From Candidatus Hodarchaeota archaeon (lineage in GTDB: Archaea; Asgardarchaeota; Heimdallarchaeia; Hodarchaeales; YT1-039), in contig JAEOTF010000095.1 of the NCBI GenBank assembly GCA_016840025.1, positions 1 through 22,748 on the forward strand: a stretch of DNA of 22,748 nucleotides. Reading direction: 5' to 3'. The stretch's first letter is position 1; each line of letters starts with the position of its first letter. The translations under genes and the position numbers were made by a program. Below are positions 7,763 to 16,600 of this stretch, piece after piece. The notes under the pieces were generated by a model. That model did not search any database and was not told where the DNA came from. It worked only from the letters and a program-made list of their open reading frames with translations.

Positions 7763-8887
7763 TCATTTTTTACTTGATAACTCGTCCACTAATGTGCCTA
7801 TCTCTTTGATATGAATTTGATAGCTATGTTGAGGTTCTCTATCTTCCATAATGCAGTTAAGATGAGCAAAACATTTAGTACATCCTACTACTAGGGTAGA
7901 AGCATCGGTTGCTGTAGCTTCTTCTAGCTTCTGAAGCATAATCGCACGTGCTCTATCGTCGCATTTAAGCCAAGCTGACACGCCACAACAGGTACAGTTT
8001 TCTTTATTGTTCTCCAATTCTACCATTTTAACACCGGTGTTCTTTAGTACATTTCTTGGGCTATCATATTCTTTCATAAAGCGTCCTAACCGACAAGCAT
8101 CATGATAGCTCACGGTTGTATTTTCTTCTTTAAAAACAAGGCTGTTTTGGTGGTCTTCAATGAATTGAGCTATGTGTTGGATTTTAATATCTTCAAGATC
8201 ATATAATTTTTCAAAAGAATAATAACACTCAGCACACGAAACTATTAGTGTTGAAATATCCGCGTTTTTAATTACTTGGGTGTTGTACTCACGCATTTTC
8301 TCGAAAGATTCGTTATCTCCCGTCCAGTACGCGTCATGACCACAACATTTCAATGAGATAAGGTTTGGTTTAATACCTACTTTGTTCATGATGTTAATCG
8401 CGCTTTGTCCGATTTGATGAAAATTCGTTTTTTGTAAATCTAAAAAGCGATCGAAGAGATCTATACACCCAGGAAAATACGCAATGTTAGATTTCGGCTC
8501 AATATCTCCATCATAACTGAAATTCAATCCTGATTCTGTCATTTGAGACATAAAGATATGTAAAAGATTGAATATGTTATGATGCGCAAAATTTTCCTCA
8601 TTTAGAACAACTTGCGCTCTACTTTCACGGATAAAATTGGGAAAATCAATCAATTGGGGGCACTGTTCAAAACAGTGGCCACATGTAAGGCAATCGGTCA
8701 AATCATCCATTGATAGTGCATGTCCTAGTAATGCGGAATGAATTATCATTCTTGGATTGTATTTTGAAACATGTCGTTTGGGACAAACACTTGTACAGAT
8801 TCCGCATTGCATACATTCACTAATAATTGCTAAAGAATCAGAATCCAAGTATTTCACGTTAATCGACAGCTTTTCTGACTCAATCAT
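7763..8887 (-). CDS. hdrD: HdrD-type fusion of HdrC ferredoxin and HdrB CCG domains
   Basis: A 374-residue fusion. N-terminal [4Fe-4S] motifs are C25/C28/C31/C35 and C66/C69/C72/C76 (HdrC-like). Two complete CCG domains follow: C141-X39-C181C182-X35-C218-X2-C221 and C265-X34-C300C301-X34-C336-X2-C339. In HdrB these ligate the two non-cubane [4Fe-4S] clusters that reduce the CoM-S-S-CoB heterodisulfide, so the catalytic ligand set is intact. In non-methanogens the substrate is unknown and may be another disulfide or thiol-linked carrier. The start overlaps the stop of the preceding HdrA-like gene by 4 bases (ATGA), implying translational coupling. An alternative is a generic CCG-domain (Fe)-S oxidoreductase of the GlpC/LutA type, but the operon context favours Hdr. 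Confidence 0.92.
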   Translation of the reverse strand: MIESEKLSINVKYLDSDSLAIISECMQCGICTSVCPKRHVSKYNPRMIIHSALLGHALSMDDLTDCLTCGHCFEQCPQLIDFPNFIRESRAQVVLNEENFAHHNIFNLLHIFMSQMTESGLNFSYDGDIEPKSNIAYFPGCIDLFDRFLDLQKTNFHQIGQSAINIMNKVGIKPNLISLKCCGHDAYWTGDNESFEKMREYNTQVIKNADISTLIVSCAECYYSFEKLYDLEDIKIQHIAQFIEDHQNSLVFKEENTTVSYHDACRLGRFMKEYDSPRNVLKNTGVKMVELENNKENCTCCGVSAWLKCDDRARAIMLQKLEEATATDASTLVVGCTKCFAHLNCIMEDREPQHSYQIHIKEIGTLVDELSSKK

Positions 8888-9900
8888 TTCTTGGTCTCCT
8901 TCAAAAATCTAATCGCTGCCATTGCCGCAGCTCCTCCTTCCGATAGACTCTGCCAAACGTTTTTAACTCCTTCAGCAGCCGAACCACAAACGAATATGCC
9001 CGGGACGGAAGTTCCTACTGGTTTTTCGGTGACTTCTATAAACCCATTAGGCGTTTGTTGTACTCCAAGACTCGTTGTAATTTTACCACTCGCTGGAGCT
9101 GGCATACCACCAATTGTTAAAATAACTAAATCAGCAGGTAGGGATTCTTGTTCTTCAGCTAATGAATCTTCATAATTAACAATGAATTTACCTGCTCCTT
9201 GGTCTATAGCTGCAGGTCGTCCTCGAATGAAAAGAACTCTTTTTTTTCGAGCTTTATTATAGAGAAATTCTTGATTGGCTATAGTACGGATATCCATATA
9301 CATTACGACAACTTCAATATCAGGGAACTGCTGTTTTATGCGTAAAGTTTGGTTAATTGAATAACTACAACAGAAAGCAGAACAATCGGGATTCGCTTGG
9401 ATAGTACGTGACCCTACACATAAAATAAAAATAATTCGTTCTGTTTTTTCGTTAATGGGTAAATTTTTTTCTCGAAGAGCTTTTTCGAGATCAAAAATGG
9501 TTAATACACCTTCAAGAAATCCATAACCATATGATGAAATGTTGGACGCGTCAAATGGTTCAAACCCTGTAGCTAGGATGATAACATCCCCGGTAAGGTT
9601 TTCACTTGTATTATTATGATGTATCTCCACTTCAAAAGGTGAATGGTTTTTAATTACCTTAGTAACCTGTGCATCATTCAAAATGGTTACATTGGAATTA
9701 GATTGTAATTCTTTGATATGTGATTGTAGAATATTCCCATTACTTGGTTGTTCTGAAAAACCCCTTTGGAGTAATTGAGTGGTTTCACCAAGTTCCTTAG
9801 AAGGATTGATAAGTGTGACAGGAATGTCTAGTGATGCCAAATCCTTTGCTGCTCGAAGAGCTGCGATCTCTTCTCCGATTATCAAGCAACTTCTTGTCAT
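8884..9900 (-). CDS. HdrA/QmoA-like paralogue with degraded FAD loop
   Basis: First gene of the operon, 338 residues from the ATG at 9900. That start has GAGAGGTT just upstream, making it better than the longer in-frame start at 9963. It keeps the small-HdrA signature LCVGSR (from residue 160) with C161, C173, C177 and C178, the MYMDIRT strand and the C-terminal VCGSAAEGVKNVWQ region. It is thus clearly a paralogue of the protein at 3150-4178. The Rossmann loop, however, reads IIGEEIAA instead of IGGGISG, so two of the three glycines are gone. The following acidic/Gly segment is NPSKELGE rather than ERSDRLGG. FAD binding may be lost or altered while the Fe-S site is retained. It overlaps hdrD by 4 bases. 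Confidence 0.85.
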   Translation of the reverse strand: MTRSCLIIGEEIAALRAAKDLASLDIPVTLINPSKELGETTQLLQRGFSEQPSNGNILQSHIKELQSNSNVTILNDAQVTKVIKNHSPFEVEIHHNNTSENLTGDVIILATGFEPFDASNISSYGYGFLEGVLTIFDLEKALREKNLPINEKTERIIFILCVGSRTIQANPDCSAFCCSYSINQTLRIKQQFPDIEVVVMYMDIRTIANQEFLYNKARKKRVLFIRGRPAAIDQGAGKFIVNYEDSLAEEQESLPADLVILTIGGMPAPASGKITTSLGVQQTPNGFIEVTEKPVGTSVPGIFVCGSAAEGVKNVWQSLSEGGAAAMAAIRFLKETKK

Positions 9901-10063
9901 TTCATGAACCTCTCTATGTATTAGACCTAGTGACCAGTAATTAAAGCCCATCCCCACTCTCAATGGCTAGGTAAGGTAAAACAGGAATTATAGGTTTCTG
10001 CCTTTTGTTTAATTGAGCTCTATTTTTGCCGTACATTCCTTTGTCTCAATGTTTGCTGCTTAT

Positions 10064-10083
10064 TTTATTATATGTATAATAAA
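10064..10083. promoter_or_regulatory. 9-bp inverted repeat with TATA-like core
   Basis: TTTATTATA-TG-TATAATAAA lies just beyond the mtnA stop, about 165 bases upstream of the first Hdr-operon gene. It holds TATA-box-like sequence in both orientations, so it may be the operon promoter, an operator, or part of the mtnA 3' end. A second AT-rich TATA-like element (CCTATAATT on the minus strand, about 9986-9994) is closer to the Hdr start. Confidence 0.35.
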
Positions 10084-10099
10084 TCTTTTCTCTATCTTC

Positions 10100-11197
10100 C
10101 TAATTAAAAAATTTTTTAACATCTTCTGGTTTTATAATTCCTTTGGGAGTTATAAAGCCTGTTACTAGCTTAGCTGGTGTTACATCGAAAGCGGGATTTC
10201 GACAGAAAGGAATACTTTCTTCAGGCACAAAACGGACATAATTCCTTGCTCCTGCAGCAGTAATTCCCCAAGCACCTGCTACTTCTACTGAATCTCTTTC
10301 TTCTATTGTAATTTCCTTTCCAGATTCACAAGTTTGGTCAAAAGTACTTAAAGGCGCAGCAGAATAGAATGGAATGCTAAATTCTTTAGCTGCAATAGCT
10401 TTTCCAAGTGTACCTATTTTATTGGCAAAATCTCCATTCATGGCAATACGATCTGCCCCTACTATCACTAAATCAATCTTTCCTCGTTGCATGTAATGAT
10501 AGGCGGCATTATCGCTGATTACAGTATATTCTATACCTTCATTTTGCAGCTCCCATGCAGTAAGCCTAGCGCCTTGGAGTCGGGGGCGTGTTTCATCTAC
10601 AAAAACTTTGAATTTGAGTCCTTCTTTATGAGCTTTAATAAAAGGGGAAAGAGCAGTCCCCCAATCGACGCAGGCTATGGGACCAGCATTACAGTGCGTA
10701 AGCATCCCCATCCCATCCTTGATTAATGGTCGTCCTTGTTCTCCGATGCTTCGACATTCCTCTACTAGATCCTCAATCAGTTTATTTGCAGTTTTTTCTA
10801 TGGTTTTTGCTTTTATTTCAGGATCATGGCATTGTTCATTTTGTTGAAGTACACGTTCTACAAAATCACGAAGATCACGGGCGGTCGGACGTGTTGAAAT
10901 GAGTTGTTCCGCTGCTTGTTTGAGATTCTGTTCAAATTCATTGATTGATAAGCTTTCACGTTCTATTAAGGCTCTTGCTGCTTGAGCCATTCCTAAAGCT
11001 GCAGTAGCTCCTATTGCAGGCGCCCCTCGAACTATCATGGTTTTAATAGCTTTACAGGTCTCCTCAATGGTCTTACAGTTATAAATACTAATTGAGTGAG
11101 GGAGTTTTGTTTGATCTAAGAGCTTCACCCAGTTTTTTTGAGCATCATACCATACACTTCGTGTTGCAACTACCTGCCCGTCTTTTATTATCTTCAT
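10100..11197 (-). CDS. mtnA: S-methyl-5-thioribose-1-phosphate isomerase
   Basis: A 365-residue member of the MtnA/aIF2B-alpha family that converts methylthioribose-1-phosphate to methylthioribulose-1-phosphate in methionine salvage (cytosolic). Diagnostic motifs are MIVRGAPAIG (54-63), THCNAGP with catalytic-type C169, DETRPRLQGARLTAWEL (201-217), GADRIAMNGDFANKIGT with D249, and a C-terminal AFDVTPAKLVTGFITPKG. The RGAPAIG and HCNAG motifs separate it from ribose-1,5-bisphosphate isomerase and translation factor eIF2B subunits. I chose the ATG at 11197, whose MKIIKDGQVV matches the usual MtnA start. An in-frame TTG at 11227 would add 10 residues. It is divergent from the patatin gene with a very short shared leader. 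No other methionine-salvage gene is in the window. Confidence 0.93.
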   Translation of the reverse strand: MKIIKDGQVVATRSVWYDAQKNWVKLLDQTKLPHSISIYNCKTIEETCKAIKTMIVRGAPAIGATAALGMAQAARALIERESLSINEFEQNLKQAAEQLISTRPTARDLRDFVERVLQQNEQCHDPEIKAKTIEKTANKLIEDLVEECRSIGEQGRPLIKDGMGMLTHCNAGPIACVDWGTALSPFIKAHKEGLKFKVFVDETRPRLQGARLTAWELQNEGIEYTVISDNAAYHYMQRGKIDLVIVGADRIAMNGDFANKIGTLGKAIAAKEFSIPFYSAAPLSTFDQTCESGKEITIEERDSVEVAGAWGITAAGARNYVRFVPEESIPFCRNPAFDVTPAKLVTGFITPKGIIKPEDVKKFFN

Positions 11198-11268
11198 TTC
11201 ATCACATTCTAAATCGAAAAGACTCAAAACTTTATTTTCAAGAAAGCCCTAAAAAGCTCTTTCGTGAG

Positions 11269-12147
11269 GTGCTCCACATTTCTAACCTTACTGGATTATG
11301 TTTAGCAGGAGGGGGTTTTGCAGGTTATTTTCAGGTTGGTGTATACCAAGCTTTTCACGATTTTGGTTTAAAATTCGATATGGTTGCTGGGACTTCTGTG
11401 GGTGCCCTTAATGGTGCGAAAATTGCCATGGGTGAAATAGAGGATCTTAAAGAGTATTGGTTGACCGTACGTCGTCGCCATATCCTCGGTAGTCGTATTC
11501 CTTTCCGTATTTTCTTTCCTTTTCGGTCTTCTTCTTTTTTCTCTTCTAGTAAGTATTATCAAATGCTTAAACATAGAGGAAAGGGGCTACATATTAAAGA
11601 TTTAGAACTTCCGCTGTTTCTTAGTGCCACCGACCTTCAGTTGGGTAAACCTCATGTCTTTAGTGAAGATACATTGCTATGGAAGGCTGTTGCTGCTTCA
11701 TCTGCCTTTCCCGGTATTTTTCCTCCTTTTCGTATGTTTATAAACGGTAAAGAACGGATTTTTATTGATGGAGGTGTGAGTAACAACATTCCATTGGCAC
11801 CTTTAATTGAGAACGGAGCAATTGACATCTATATTGTTCTATTACAGCCACCTATGGGAACAAATCAATCTAGATTTACGTATGTACAGAATCTTTATCG
11901 TTCAATTGATATCCTAATTCAAAATGGCACCATGGCAGATCTCCGTTGGGTGGAATCAATGAATAAGATGAGCGAGAGCGGTATTATTAATCGCCCTCCT
12001 GTCTGTTTACACATCATTAAATTGCGTCAAAGACCCCGTAATCCATTTATGGTTGGTCGGAAAGAACGCAAGAAAATGTACGATTATGGATATTCGGAAG
12101 CGTCAACACTTTTAGCTTCAGAGCAATTATCCGACCCGCAAGCGTAA
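11269..12147 (+). CDS. Patatin-like phospholipase / lipid acyl hydrolase
   Basis: A 293-residue patatin-fold hydrolase. The oxyanion loop is LAGGGFAG (12-19), the nucleophile elbow is GTSVGAL with Ser43, and the second half of the Ser-Asp dyad is DGGVSNNIPL with Asp167, so the catalytic set is complete. The substrate is probably a lipid ester, but the sequence does not say which, and ether-lipid archaea leave this open. No signal peptide or membrane span is seen. The frame is open back to 11092, but those residues are antisense to the mtnA coding start. I therefore prefer the GTG at 11269, which places the oxyanion loop near the N-terminus as usual. It ends 3 bases from the convergent NTPase gene. 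Confidence 0.88.
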   Translation: MLHISNLTGLCLAGGGFAGYFQVGVYQAFHDFGLKFDMVAGTSVGALNGAKIAMGEIEDLKEYWLTVRRRHILGSRIPFRIFFPFRSSSFFSSSKYYQMLKHRGKGLHIKDLELPLFLSATDLQLGKPHVFSEDTLLWKAVAASSAFPGIFPPFRMFINGKERIFIDGGVSNNIPLAPLIENGAIDIYIVLLQPPMGTNQSRFTYVQNLYRSIDILIQNGTMADLRWVESMNKMSESGIINRPPVCLHIIKLRQRPRNPFMVGRKERKKMYDYGYSEASTLLASEQLSDPQA

Positions 12148-12150
12148 TAA

Positions 12151-12684
12151 TTAGTCACTATTCCATGTATCAAGCTTTTCAACTAAAATATGGTGAATCT
12201 GTTCTCTATTATTCTCCGTAAGAACATAAAGTTCTGCTTGAGAGATCTTTCGGGTGTACTTTTCAGCTAATTTTCGATGAACCGTAGCAACGAAATTATT
12301 CGCGAGGAGTTGGGGTAATAAGGTCTTAAAAGCAGGGCATTTGAATTCCATTGGGGCAATTTCGTCTAAGAACACCCATTCTGACTGATTTTTTTCTTGG
12401 GAAAGGTCTTCAAGAAACTCTGCAAAGGATTCAACTTCAACTCCATATTTCCCTACTCGATAGAGAGAAGAGCTATGAATATGTGAAAGGATTGCTGTTC
12501 TCTTAGAAATGAGGTTGATAGCTTCGAACCCTACCCTTCTTCCCTTTTGTCGAATTTCACGAGTTATAAATCCAGTACATTGGAAAAATGGGCCAAATTG
12601 TTCAAACAGCTTAAAGAGGAGTGTTGTTTTTCCAATTCTTGGCTTTCCAGTGATGAAGATCCTGATTTTTCCTTTTTGAATCAT
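12151..12684 (-). CDS. THEP1-like nucleoside-triphosphatase
   Basis: A 177-residue P-loop protein of the archaeal NTPase (THEP1/DUF265) family, of the usual length. Walker A is GKPRIGKTT (13-21), with Arg-Ile in place of the common Gly-Val. Walker B is WVFLDEIAPMEF (103-114). Between them sits the family's CTGFITREIRQKGRRVGFE segment (36-54), and a late VATVHRK (132-138) follows. Members hydrolyse ATP/GTP slowly; the physiological role is unsettled. The start ATG at 12684 has GAAGGA just upstream. It is probably cotranscribed with the PAP2 gene, 37 bases upstream on the same strand. Confidence 0.87.
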   Translation of the reverse strand: MIQKGKIRIFITGKPRIGKTTLLFKLFEQFGPFFQCTGFITREIRQKGRRVGFEAINLISKRTAILSHIHSSSLYRVGKYGVEVESFAEFLEDLSQEKNQSEWVFLDEIAPMEFKCPAFKTLLPQLLANNFVATVHRKLAEKYTRKISQAELYVLTENNREQIHHILVEKLDTWNSD

Positions 12685-12721
12685 TTTTTTCCTTCATCTT
12701 CCAATAATAACACTTCGTTAG

Positions 12722-13456
12722 TCAAAGAACAAAAATTAGTACCCAAAACAAGAGGTACAATCCCCATACGCAGATAATTGAACCAAGAATGTCGATAGGG
12801 TAGTGGTCGCCAGTAAAGGTAATAACAATACAGGCAATAATCAGATTGATTGTATAAAAGATGATAAAGAACCAAAGCCCTTCGATAATAGACGCAGTCC
12901 ATGCTAGAACTAAGGTCCAAATATGACCCGAGGGAAGTGCATTATGTTGCATACCAATGAGTTTATCGGACCATGAAAAGTAATGAAGACGGACATTGTC
13001 ATATTCGGAATTAGTACTAGAGCGAATAGGCGGACCTACTGGATATACAATAAATACCAGGAGGTCTACAAACCACATAATTACAGTAATCAGAAGATAT
13101 ATCCATATTCGTTTAATGCCACCATCAAGAATGACAGCAGCAATGAGTGGAATAGAGAAAACAGTACAAATAGCGAAGCCAAAAACATAATATGCAGAAA
13201 GTGCCCAAGCAAGGATATTTCTTGTTCCAATCAATCGTTGTAAAGCAATTGTCCAACGATCCGAAAAGGTGTACTTCTTTATTTCTCCTGCAAGAATTCT
13301 TCTATCACGAGGCGTAAAAAAAACACCATTGAGAAATTGAAAAACAATATACTGAGCAACAACCACCACTCCTAAGAAGACAAGAGCAGGATCTTCAAAA
13401 AATAGTTTCGCAGCATCAAAGAAATCTTCGATCCATTGGTTGAAATTTAGGGGCAT
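12722..13456 (-). CDS. PAP2-family (Aur1-like) membrane phosphatase
   Basis: A 244-residue integral membrane protein with about six hydrophobic segments (near 22-45, 82-109, 117-138, 179-192, 195-214 and 223-243). Catalytic motifs: a first motif YPVGPPIR (138-145), resembling the Aur1/inositolphosphotransferase YPxxPPR variant; PSGH (175-178) with H178; and GDHYPID (216-222) with H218 and D222 as nucleophile and acid partner. This fits a lipid-phosphate phosphatase or phosphotransferase acting at the membrane surface. The substrate is unknown; polyprenyl- or phosphoglycero-lipids are the natural candidates. The ATG at 13456 has only a weak ribosome-binding sequence. The neighbouring patatin gene may suggest lipid turnover, but it lies on the opposite strand. 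Confidence 0.82.
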   Translation of the reverse strand: MPLNFNQWIEDFFDAAKLFFEDPALVFLGVVVVAQYIVFQFLNGVFFTPRDRRILAGEIKKYTFSDRWTIALQRLIGTRNILAWALSAYYVFGFAICTVFSIPLIAAVILDGGIKRIWIYLLITVIMWFVDLLVFIVYPVGPPIRSSTNSEYDNVRLHYFSWSDKLIGMQHNALPSGHIWTLVLAWTASIIEGLWFFIIFYTINLIIACIVITFTGDHYPIDILGSIICVWGLYLLFWVLIFVL

Positions 13457-13664
13457 GACCGATCACTAAAATCCTCTTTCATAGCTATAAAGACAGATAA
13501 TGATAGTTCGACTGATTTCTAAAACCGAGCATATTCGTCTAAAAGTTCACTCAATCGCTCATGGAGGTTCTATGCTCTACCTGAAGGAGCGTTAAGATTC
13601 TCACTTCTACATTGTACAAGGTATGATAATCGGTTAGCTAGGGCAAGAATTGTTATGCTCTTTT

Positions 13665-16600
13665 CTAATTATCCTGAGATTCTACTGCTTCTTGGGAGAA
13701 TTTGAAACTGAAAGGTGAAATCCAATCAGCGTCTATCTCTATGTGATGCCATCTATAGCCTTTGAACTTACCGTATTGCTCCTTTTGCGCGATATGGGGC
13801 GCGACGATTTGCTTAATCTCTTTTTCTGCACTTAATAGGCATATTGCATATGTTTCAGGAATCCATCTCCCTATATAATTGCGTAGATAGGTTTTAAGAG
13901 AATTTTTCTCGATTTCCTCAAGATAACCTACAAGAATAGTATGAATCCCCCATGGAATGGCTTGGAGTAAAAGTACCTCGTTATCTTTTATCTCAACTCC
14001 AGTTAATATTGCTTGAATCATTTCTCCTAATAGATTCGGATCTTTTTTCATATCGACAGGTACTAACTGAACAATTTTGGATGACTCAAGTTGTTCCTCC
14101 TTTAAATTCTCTTCAATAATTTCCACAGCTTCTTGGGCTGTGGGGAAGAAGGTAAATTCTGATTCAAATATTTCCTCTGGATTAAACCTATAAATCAAGG
14201 CAGTGACGAGCCATCCCCCTCCATCTGCGGGTTTTACAACAATGGGGAATTCACCTATGATTCTACGAGGGAAAAGTTCATGAGGTAAATGGTCCACAAT
14301 ATAGACACCATACAAATCATAATCGGCAGAATTCTTTACTTGAGTTGTAAGGTGAGAAAAGGGATCTCTAACCGGGATTCGTTCTCGGAGACGAATTACA
14401 GATGTTGGGAAGGGAATAAGGATATCTCTGATTAGAGTATTTTTTTCTGTTATTTCTGTTTCTAAGAGTGATTCTAGGTCTTGTCTTGCAAAAATAGCTT
14501 GTTCTACGTTAGGTAGCTTGATTGGTAACTCATATTTGGCAAGTTCTTCCTTATCCTCTTCTGTATGGTAGAAAGCGTATTCAATTTCATATTTCCAGTT
14601 TTTTTCGAGGTTCTCAAAATCCCACATAAACGAAAGTATTTCGGGGTCTGTTCCAAACCCTTCTCGTCCTGGTACTCTCTCCGCAGTTACCTTTCGAGGG
14701 AATCTGATTGTAGGAAATAGATCAATAACTTTCAAACTTGGAAGGTAAGATCCATAAGGGTTTATTATATTGTATTGCCCTTTTTCTTTCTCAATATCGA
14801 GCGTTAGGGTAATTACAATGGTTTTTTTATCATATGGAATGCACATGAGTCTCCTCATAATGTTTCCATACTTGGTGAAGCCCGAAAGTAACATCTGAGC
14901 TATACTAGAAATATCTTGAAACTCATTGTCTACTACTTGGATCTCCGCGAGAGGATATGTTAGATGCACTTTGCTTATGATCTGTTCAAACAACTGTTCT
15001 TGGGGAGGTAAAAAGGTATATTGCATCTCAAAAGTTTCATCTTTAGCTAAATCACTGACCAAAGACATGATAATTGTGCCCCTATTCTCTATCTTCCTAA
15101 TAGCGAATGGATGCGCCGATATTATCTGGTGTGGAATGACATCGGTACAAACTCGATCCACCAGATAGAGAGATCGAAGCGGGATTTCCGCAACATTTGG
15201 TAACATAAGAGAATACGGTGTGCTACTCCATTGAAAATCTTCTTTATAGCGTGCTCTAATTCCCATTCTTCCTATAATAAAGAAAATATCTCGAATAATC
15301 TTTTTTTGCTCAAAAAGTCTTTGTTCGAGCATTTCATTAATTGTATCGACCACAAAGACCGATATTTCTGTTCCTGGACGTAATTTTGAGAATGTTTCAC
15401 TGATAAGTTCTATACGTTCTTCTTCTGTTCTTCTAAAGACATAAATACTTTCAAATTTCCATTCTAAAGGAATTTCGCTAAATTCCCATTGAAAAAGAAT
15501 AAATTGATCATCCTCTATGGTAGAATAACTTGCTTCAGAATGTACCCCCACTGGTTGATTCTCTTTAGGAAAGATATCAATGACTTGCATATTATGAGTT
15601 GGATATCTGAAGGGATTCTGTAGTTCCAGAGTCATTATATCTTCTGGCAATGTTTTCGGTATTTTACAGATGAAATATGCATCAGATCGATGAACAACGA
15701 ATAAACGAAACATTTCTTTTCTTTTTGGTTTATAATCGTTGATTCTTGTCTTCAATTCCTCCCTTGAATTCTGTGTTATAAAGGTCTGAATTTCCGCAAA
15801 GGGATGTTTAACTCTTATGCTTACCGATAATACCTTTTCTACATCTTCAATGCTAGGTTCAAAAGCATATTCTGTTTGTACAATCCTTTCCGACTCGACT
15901 ATCTTGAATTCATAATTAATTACGTTTCCCTGTTCGGGAATCTGTTTTAATTCACTCGCTGGCTCTCCAAATATCCGGTAATCGTTCCTTTCGATGGGAA
16001 TCCTATCTAGAACCAATATATTAATGAGAGAGGTCTGAAGACTATTTACAAAACGTAAACTTATTGTTTCAGGAAGGGGTTTGATTTGTGGAGTTGTACG
16101 AAAAAGGACACCATGAGCTCCAAGAGGAACATAGACATCACGAATGATCTTTTCCTTGTTAAATATGTTCATCTGTTGCTGTCGTTCAAACTTAGCTATT
16201 GGGAGAATAAATGCGGAGTACTCTGGATTAGCTTCCTCTAAAGCTGCAATTTTATTCAGAATATCTATATCTATAAGTTTAGTCATAAGGTAATAAGAGG
16301 CATGAGTCCAATCCCCATCAATCTTTTCCCATGACCATCCATAAGCAATAGCGGACACATGTTCAAAGAATTCGGGAACACGATTAGATTGGATCTCTTC
16401 TGGTTGGCTGACCCATCCGAAAATATCGAGTACATTAATCTCGGGAATATCATGCCCAAGAGGGTTTTTATATTGAAATATTGTTTCCCTAAAATCTATC
16501 TCCCTAGGAATTTGAATTATAACAGTCTTCTCATTATACGGAAACGAAATAGCTTGAAAGCTCTCTTTTTCTTGAATATCATCTTTGAATAGGTCAAATA

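Noticed and set aside
9901..9963. N-terminal extension of the first HdrA-like protein (21 residues)
   Set aside because: The ATG at 9900 has a good GAGAGGTT ribosome site and begins right before the Rossmann strand; the extension looks like read-back leader.
10100..11197. aIF2B or ribose-1,5-bisphosphate isomerase instead of MtnA
   Set aside because: RGAPAIG, HCNAGP and GADRIAMNGD...NKIGT with the Cys/Asp pair are the MtnA set.
12681..12920. 79-residue minus-strand frame overlapping the PAP2 gene end
   Set aside because: It is a frame shadow inside the PAP2 coding sequence, Tyr/Leu-rich by reading hydrophobic codons out of frame, and overlaps the NTPase start.
13457..13664. Possible tRNA or small RNA between the PAP2 and giant-protein genes (GTTCGACT near 13506)
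   Set aside because: The T-loop-like bases have no complementary flanking stem and no acceptor or anticodon arms could be drawn.
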